Of a stretch of DNA of 64,000 nt, positions 57,066-64,000 are shown piece by piece. Numbering within the stretch: the first letter of the stretch is position 1; each line of letters starts with the position of its first letter. Below the pieces are notes generated by a model. That model was not told the origin of the DNA. It worked only from the letters and a program-made list of their open reading frames with translations, and did not search any database. A program made the translations under genes and the position numbers. This stretch comes from Bolinopsis microptera. Lineage: Eukaryota; Ctenophora; Tentaculata; Lobata; Bolinopsidae. Location of the stretch: NCBI RefSeq assembly GCF_026151205.1, contig NC_087073.1, forward strand, positions 7,461,001 to 7,525,000, read 5' to 3'.

Positions 57066-58285
57066 ATATTGGTTGATTAAAACTTGTAACAATGTTTAGC
57101 CTTACAATATTTAGCGATGATCTCCATAATTTATTCATTATCGTCGTGCCCTTATCATTTCCGCCCCTCTTATTCAATAAGAGAATAAAGCGTTGATTTA
57201 AGGCTCATTGTTATCGAAAAGAACTCCACAGCAGCGGAATAAGATTAGCCCCGATTGTCTTTTGTTGCAATTTTTGTCCCCAAAATGAATTAAGTATCTC
57301 GAAATTTGACCCACTTAATATGTTACGAGCAATATGAAGAAATTATTTCATGCCCATTTGAGGTAACGCCTAGGAAAATTGTCCATTAACACACTCCAAC
57401 TGTCAGGACAATGTGACAATTTTTAAATTTCATGGACAATTAAATTGAGCAAAATTTGCATAGTCATTTGTTATTATTCCAGCCAAGGTGTCAATTCTTT
57501 TACCATTGTGAAAGAGTTCTCTCTAATAAGATTTGTACTGTTAATACACGATAATCACAACGGGAAAGTGACGAGAATTATCCAATTTCCGAGGTCACAA
57601 CTGTGATTCTTTACTGCACCACAATTAGAGAGACGTGGATGCAAATTGTAAGTGAATGTGTCTCTTATAACGAAGCGGCACATTAGGTACCGGTTTTCAA
57701 TACATATCACCACCCCTCGAGCACTTGACCGAACAATATACAAAAAAAGTTGGCACTTTTGTAATATCATTATCACTTCGGAGAGGGAGCGAAGATTTAG
57801 CGTTTTCCTTTTGTTGGGTTACAAAATGTTCCATTTTTACACGACGTGTGAGCTACGCTGTGTCCCCCTCTCCCAACTACACCTCCAATTAAATGTCCGC
57901 CTTTGTTTTGCACCACGTAAAATGAATGGTGTAAATTAACTTAGGCACTAAGTCCCACCTTTCTAGCAAAGAGCTTTTAATGAAAGAAAAGAAAGGCGGC
58001 ATTTTGAAAAGATGTCCTGACAATGCTGTGATTTTGTGAAAGTCGTATCACTGCACAGGTTGTCAGCCGGCTCATGGACATGGACCGGGGAATAAAGTTA
58101 TGAACTTTCAGCTCATTGGCTTTGGTTATATTATTAATCAAACATATTCACTGCTAGCATATACAGCTCAAATGATATAGCTCAAAGAAGTCGGCTCCCT
58201 TGCGCGGTCCCACCTTGGCACTCACTCTACAATTAAAACTAATTTAAATAATCTTTCTGTTGGGGTTTGTTTCATGGGTATAGAC

Positions 58286-58325
<40 letters not shown>
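58286..58325. repeat. (CT)n microsatellite
   Basis: About 20 uninterrupted CT dinucleotides followed by a G-rich run (GGGGGGCCGGGGG). Confidence 0.93.
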
Positions 58326-58327
<2 letters not shown>

Positions 58328-61235
58328 GGGGCCGGGGGACAATCCCCAATTAGACTCATTATTACTCAACTGTTTATTAGGAGAACACTTTGAACACCAA
58401 ATAATACAAAAGGAATAGCTTAATGAGTGTCTATTTTAACCGTGCACTAATAACCCATGAGATTCACCCTCAAGGCCGTCTAAAGGTGGACTAATGGATT
58501 TTTCTCGGCTTAATATTTCCACAACATTGAAACCTGTTGTGAGTTGCCAAAATGTTTAATAGATTATATATATATAGCTCACTTGATTATCTGACTATAT
58601 CGAGTACACATTGGAGTATGGGGGAAGATGGTAGCACACAAAAGATGCTTAATCAGTCGCCAAAATTTCATGTGACCTGTGCTCTCTGGGGGACGGAGAA
58701 ACGGAGAAATGTGTACTTGTGGCAAGTTCTTTGTAGGCCTCATGGAAGGGTGAGGAGCGTATTGTCTGTTTAGAAGTAGCCCCTTGCCGTGGTTTAGATT
58801 ACTTAAAGTTAGTGAGTTAGTACAGAGACTGTATTGTTCTGAAGCGCGCCCCGTGTAAAATGTACACCGACATTGTCCATATTATTATATATTACCGACA
58901 TATGGTGCGGTTGTTTAAACTTTGTACACATTAATTGTATATTTTTATGCCTGGGTTAGATATTCTCGAGATGTGGGTTCCGAGAAACGGGGAGCTTTAG
59001 AAAATTTGGGTTGTTTTTATTCTTTTCTGTGAGAAAAATGCCGAGAGGGTGTGGATTTTTCGATAACAATGAGCGAATGATAACGAGCACGACAATGACA
59101 TTCAGCGGATCAAACGAAATAAAAAAGATAAAAATCGGTAAAATCTCCAACACAAGGCACAGAAAGGGAGCAAACCGGGAAAATGCTATAAAATTCCTGA
59201 CTAAGCAAACTTCAAACCTGATTTATCGTCGATGATCATGTTTCCAAAGGGCGATCTTTGTTGTTCCGCAATGCTGACTTCGGCTAGAATAAGACAGGTT
59301 GGTGTTAAAATCGTAATAATAATATCGTGCACTTAACACTAGGGTTATATACAATTGTATTATAACAACGGTGAACTGTGAGGCTGTGGCAAGTGTCAAC
59401 AGCTTTTGAACGTGAAAACGACGAACAAACATCTAACTAACAATTAGTATTATAACGTTCTAGATAAAGTTGGGCATTACGTAGTGCCATAATGTTCACA
59501 AAAAAGGTGAAGCATTTTTATGATTTTACGGCAAGGGAAGAAGAGATGACTTTCTCAAAATCGATACTGTAATTTTCATTAACGCGTTGCGTGCATCTTC
59601 TTAAATTTTTATAAGATAAGGTGTTTGAAAATTAGTATTGATTTTAACAACAGTAACTGATAATGTGGCTGGAATATGGGTGCTACTAATTTGATAAGAG
59701 GGTTAATTGAATAAACGAAGTGTTTCCTTCGGGGAAGGAGGAGGCACTGTTCGAAAGAAACATGACACATTGTGAAAATTAGACCTCATCTTATCAGGTT
59801 TTATCCAATAATTTGAACAAATTAGCATGGAATCAGTAGCGGAGTGATGACGGACAGCATAACTCATAGTATCAAAGATATCGAGCTACGTTAAACAACC
59901 CATTTTGTGTCAATTCCCCCCTCTACACCAAGTCGTTAAAGTTTTTTATCGGTTATGAACGGTCGTTGGAAGGATTCCCTGTAACAAGTGCAGATAAGTG
60001 CTGAACCTCATTCCTGAAAGAACTGAAAGTACTGACACCTTCTAATGTCGAGAAGGAGGTCCTTTGATGACCCATTACTTTTATTGGTGATGATAGAAGC
60101 AAAGTGTTTTGATAGAGGCGCTTGGCTCATGTACACTCTGAGAAAATTGAAAGACGTGACAAAGATCAGTCTCCCGGTGTAGAATAGCTTTGTCGGCTGC
60201 TAGAGACGTAATGAAAGGATTTTCATTGTCTGTAATGGACTGCTCAGACCCTTAAGACGACCTGGCCCGCCCTGCTAGTGGTAATTGGTAACGTAACGCG
60301 GGATTAGATGTTGGAACTTAAACTGCTGGTGTGTGGAAATATACCTGCCTTTGTCAGAAGTCAGGAACTTTATGTTTTTATGAAGTCCAGTAAATATATA
60401 CCTGTGAGGTGAGCAAGAAGCGTGAATAAAAATCACAGAAATATACTAAATTTGTAGTACAGAATGCTCACGCAAGCATCCTTCTAAGAATGGGCATTTC
60501 AACAATTATAACAACGGTACGTTACATTTGAGCATCATGCTGAACCAAGTGCTGGGATCTTCAAGTTGAACTACGCGAGATAAACCAAAATTAACCCCTT
60601 AATCACTAAACTAAACCTTCCCCTCAGCTAGATTAAGAAATTCACGATACAATGCTCCCGCTAAATTAGCTTAGCCTTCACTACTTTACTGATCAAACCA
60701 AAGATGCTGTTCAACTGGTTGACTAGCTCTATAGGAGTAAAAATGCTCATTTAATGTGAGACTGCAGGTGGTTGAGCAGTAATTTGTCAATCAGTATGTT
60801 ATATATAAATATATATTAGAATCAGCTTCAGAAACTTCAGAAATAAAAACTCATGGGGAATCAAAATCGTTAAGACAACGCGTAGCAGAGCTCACTAAAG
60901 GAACGGAGATTGGCCTAATAATGGGCGGTAAGCAGCCTATCTTGTACCTCTGCTCAAGACAACATGAAAGCTTTGCGCCGTGGCAACAACAAAGACCATC
61001 AAAGATTATGACCGTGGTACGTTAGTTATTTATTATCCGAGTTATTAACTGGATACTCTTCCACAATAGTACATTCCACGAGAGTGCACAATAGAAACAA
61101 AAGAACGGTGCCGCCTGCCTGTCCCTTGGAGGGTTGTAAGGGTCTCTAAACAAGTCCTCTCCGGCTCAAGAAACTAACCCTGCAACATTTATATACATCG
61201 CATAAGGTACAGGCAGGATCAACAGCGCGCTCCAT

Positions 61236-61380
61236 ACAATGACAATTTGGTCACTAAATTGCAATTGTTTCGGATTGAACGCCTTTGTTATTACAGTCTA
61301 ATGATTGCAGAGGAAACAAAACAAATGATGGCATTACAAAGATCAGGCAACAATGCAGCTCAATGTAACAAATACAATGA
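61236..61380. promoter_or_regulatory. Possible Sox-site cluster upstream of the Sox gene
   Basis: Within 145 bp there are ACAATG (61236, 61374), AACAATG (61349), CTTTGTTA (61283), ATTGTT (61264), ACAAAG (61336) and two AACAAAT words, all variants of the (A/T)(A/T)CAA(A/T)G core bound by Sox HMG boxes. An autoregulatory enhancer is conceivable. The sequence is AT-rich, so chance cannot be excluded. Confidence 0.25.
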
Positions 61381-62050
61381 AACATATAACTGATGGGCAG
61401 TTCTATGTTACGAGCGGGAAATGCTGTTGAACCGACCTGCAGCTAGCAAGCCAGAACACAGGCAGACTGCCACACATTGCACAATAATACTACTCGTGAT
61501 TTAATGCTTCACCCCCGCGGACGAGAGGTGGGGGCCGCGAAACTCATGAAAAACTCTTAGCAATATTGTTTTTGTCGGTGTCTATTAGAGCCATAAAGAC
61601 GCTGGTAGTCAGGTGGCCAATCATACAATATACCACTTTTTGTCCTTTTGTCTTTTAAACAATGCAGACCGCGCCGCATTGAATACCATTCACCGTTTGA
61701 TGATTACAATTTATATGCAACCTGATACTCGTTCCTCCTTGCCATTAGCTGAGTTTTAGTTCAATAGCCTTGTTTAATAATTGAATAATAGCATTCGGAT
61801 AACTGTTCCCCCACTCACCTAATTCACAGGGAGGCAACATGTGCACACTTTCCACCGGTTCCGCCTCCAAAACCGATGAGAAAAAGTGGAAACATGGGGT
61901 GAGGTTAAAATAAGTGCAACAAGTGGTGGGAAGGCACCCCGCTCTGAAGTGGAGATCCTCAGTGCGACCCGGGCAGTGACGAGGTCTTTAGCTATTAACA
62001 GTAGGCACAAAGGGCCCGACAATACACCACACATATTGTGTCCTTCGGGG

Positions 62051-62093
62051 GAGGGAGAGAGAGAGAGAGAGAGTGAGTGAGTGAGAGAGAGAT
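62051..62093. repeat. (GA)n/(GAGT)n microsatellite
   Basis: GAGAGA run with an embedded GAGTGAGTGAGT segment. Confidence 0.9.
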
Positions 62094-64000
62094 GCTGGAC
62101 TCTGCTCACCGGGTAGTTACCTAGATCCGTTTAACATTAACGGTTGGCAAACTATTGTCATTATGAGGCCCCTGCACCCCTACTCGTGATAAAACAAGTA
62201 GGGGCATTATCCTTTGTTCGCCAAATTGGCATTAATCTGCTCACAATACAGAGCAGCTGCTACGACTATTTGTGGCACTCTAACTTCAATCTTATGCAAA
62301 TTTAATCTACGTGGGTGTGAAATTAGATAGGCTTTGCAAAACATGATTGACAATATGATTAAGTCGTGCGCGCAAAAAAACAAGATGGGCCTGTGTTAAG
62401 AAAGGGTTGCACCATGCACCATGCTGGCGAACAACATCGCCAGTATTGTTATAATCCACGGCACTGTTGTGGAATCAAACAACAACAAATCGGATACAGG
62501 CTGATTGCTAGAACAGCGCCGAAAATAGAGGGTGTACAAACAGTTCGATCTGAGGGAAATAGTCGAGACTCGTGCGCTAAACCCCGAGAAATGCCTAACA
62601 CAAACTGAACTGAAAGTAAAGTTTCCAGTCCCCGTTACACAGCGTTAAACTGACAGGCCGGAGACACAGAAAACATAGGAAAACCGCTCGTTGCTCCAGA
62701 TTGCGCCGGCGACGACCACTCAGCTACAACTCGGACAATTTGGTGGAGGCTACTTAATGTACAGTTTAGTGGAAAATGACAGCAAGTGGTGGACTCGCGA
62801 GTGAAGAACAGTCGTTTCTATCGACCAATACTAAACGTTACAGCCTCAAAACAAGATCAAAGCTCCGGAGAGCTGAGAAATTTGATTAAACGCTTTAAGC
62901 GGTATTTTCTTTTGTCCTAAAGTCGCGCTAACAGCTTTAACTTATCATAAAAATATGACTTGTGGCTATCGAGCTGACGCGCTCGCTCTTTCTGTCGTAC
63001 TGTGAACCAAAGTTCAAAGGTGTCTTGGTTGAGTAGGTGAGAACAATTTTCTACTCTACCCCGATTGCCGCAAAATATTTATCTAGGGAATTATGGTGCG
63101 GAACAAAGCCGTGTTAAGGCCCAAATACAAATATGATTAATATACGTCCCGGAGACTAATCAGCGACAATAGGAGTGAAAATTTTAATGGTTTCTTATCA
63201 GCAAGTTCGGTAACATGCCCTTAATTTAATATTTGATTCAAAGGGATTGCCAGTTAGGTGGATTCGACAGTTCTATTCTGTGCGAAGTGGCGTTCATTTT
63301 AACTTGTGCCTCCTTTGTCTGGCGCCTCTGCTTTTTAGGGTCCAGGTACAGAAGTTTTAATACTTTTTAGGTCCCAGGAAGGCCTCCTTTCAAACGTTGG
63401 AACTCTAGACAATAATCCAAATCAACTGACCACCCGACAAGTAAAATCTGGAATTAAAGCGAGCTCTCAAATTAGAAAAAAAGCGGACGCGACCACGATA
63501 ACGTTTCCCGTAATCTGGTGTGTGTAACGTACACGGACCCATGAGACCAACTTATTAAACAACACGAAAACTGGAAAACTAACTTTAGCTAGTGAAGTGA
63601 CCAAACAGCCTCTTTTGATGATGACCGTACAATAGAATATTAAACGTGTAAACTGGGCAATTATATTAAGCTACGGTAGAATTAGAAAGTGTTAGCTAAG
63701 GACTTTATTAGTGTATTGTATTGTTGATCGCTCTCTCGGCTCAGCTCGGAGAATAGTTGCGAAAGTTCTATGTGGTATTGTGAAAGAGAAGAAGGGGGTT
63801 AGGTACTAAGTAATACTTAGTTAGTATTATTATAGGTAATTCGGGGACCTGACAGTAAACAGCGGGCAAATCTCAACAATATAACCACAAACAATAGGGA
63901 AATGTCTGAAGTATTGTACACGGCCGGAGCCCGCTTGATGGTCACTGTATTGTTCAACTATCGAAAGTTAGGCCTCCTTTGTGGTTACAAATACAAGCAG

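Larger units (their letters stand above)
56922..64000. other. No gene seen; probable upstream or 5' intron region of the Sox gene
   Basis: Over 7 kb without a recognisable exon on either strand. It contains a CT microsatellite (58286-58325), a GA/GAGT run (62051-62093), short direct duplications of AACCAGTGGTACTAAGCTGA near 56986-57065, and a cluster of Sox-type motifs at 61236-61380. The missing N-terminal Sox exon(s) should lie here or beyond the window. Confidence 0.5.

Overview
This is nuclear DNA from an animal, AT-rich and full of introns and transposons. The evidence is multi-exon genes with phase-consistent GT/AG introns, a Sox HMG-box transcription factor, TRP-type cation channels, a large receptor built of C-type lectin-like domains (CTLDs), and LINE, Penelope-like and hAT-like mobile elements. 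The phylum cannot be fixed from the sequence; a non-vertebrate animal is most likely. The exon models below were built by hand from splice signals, reading phase and domain continuity. No transcript evidence was available.

Layout. 0-5 kb is mobile-element debris: a LINE tail with RNase H (560-1459), an inverted-repeat element (2550-3221), and a broken nuclease-like transposon ORF carrying a hAT-type MITE with a perfect 8-bp target duplication (3628-4821). 6.2-8.8 kb on the + strand has a small multi-exon gene for a protein with two C-terminal membrane segments, perhaps preceded by a further exon. 11.0-17.3 kb on the + strand has two tandem, apparently intronless TRPC-like channel genes about 4.2 kb apart. 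They share patches of near identity that suggest gene conversion, and the second copy has a 1-bp frameshift. 17.3-29.7 kb is intergenic or of unresolved status: minisatellites, a palindromic MITE, and a 4-kb composite with inverted ends holding a LINE reverse-transcriptase fragment and a Penelope-like fragment.

29.7-50.6 kb on the - strand is one gene of at least 22 exons. It encodes a signal peptide, three CTLDs, an acidic linker, two CTLDs, an Ig-like domain and a sixth CTLD. Its last visible intron (8.7 kb) holds a nearly full-length LINE with a PHD finger, endonuclease and reverse transcriptase, plus another LINE tail. The 3' end of the gene is not resolved. 50.6-53.9 kb is spacer with a GC/TG-rich minisatellite. 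53.9-56.9 kb on the - strand has four 3' exons of a SoxE/F-like gene whose C-terminus carries an unusual 10-residue repeat. 56.9-64 kb has no recognisable coding exon and probably contains 5' introns or regulatory DNA of the Sox gene.

The genes do not form an operon or an evident pathway. The most notable observations are the multi-CTLD/Ig receptor with possible alternative ends, a minisatellite that multiplied that gene's own splice donor, the conversion pattern in the TRP pair, the Sox tail repeat, and two MITE-like palindromic structures.
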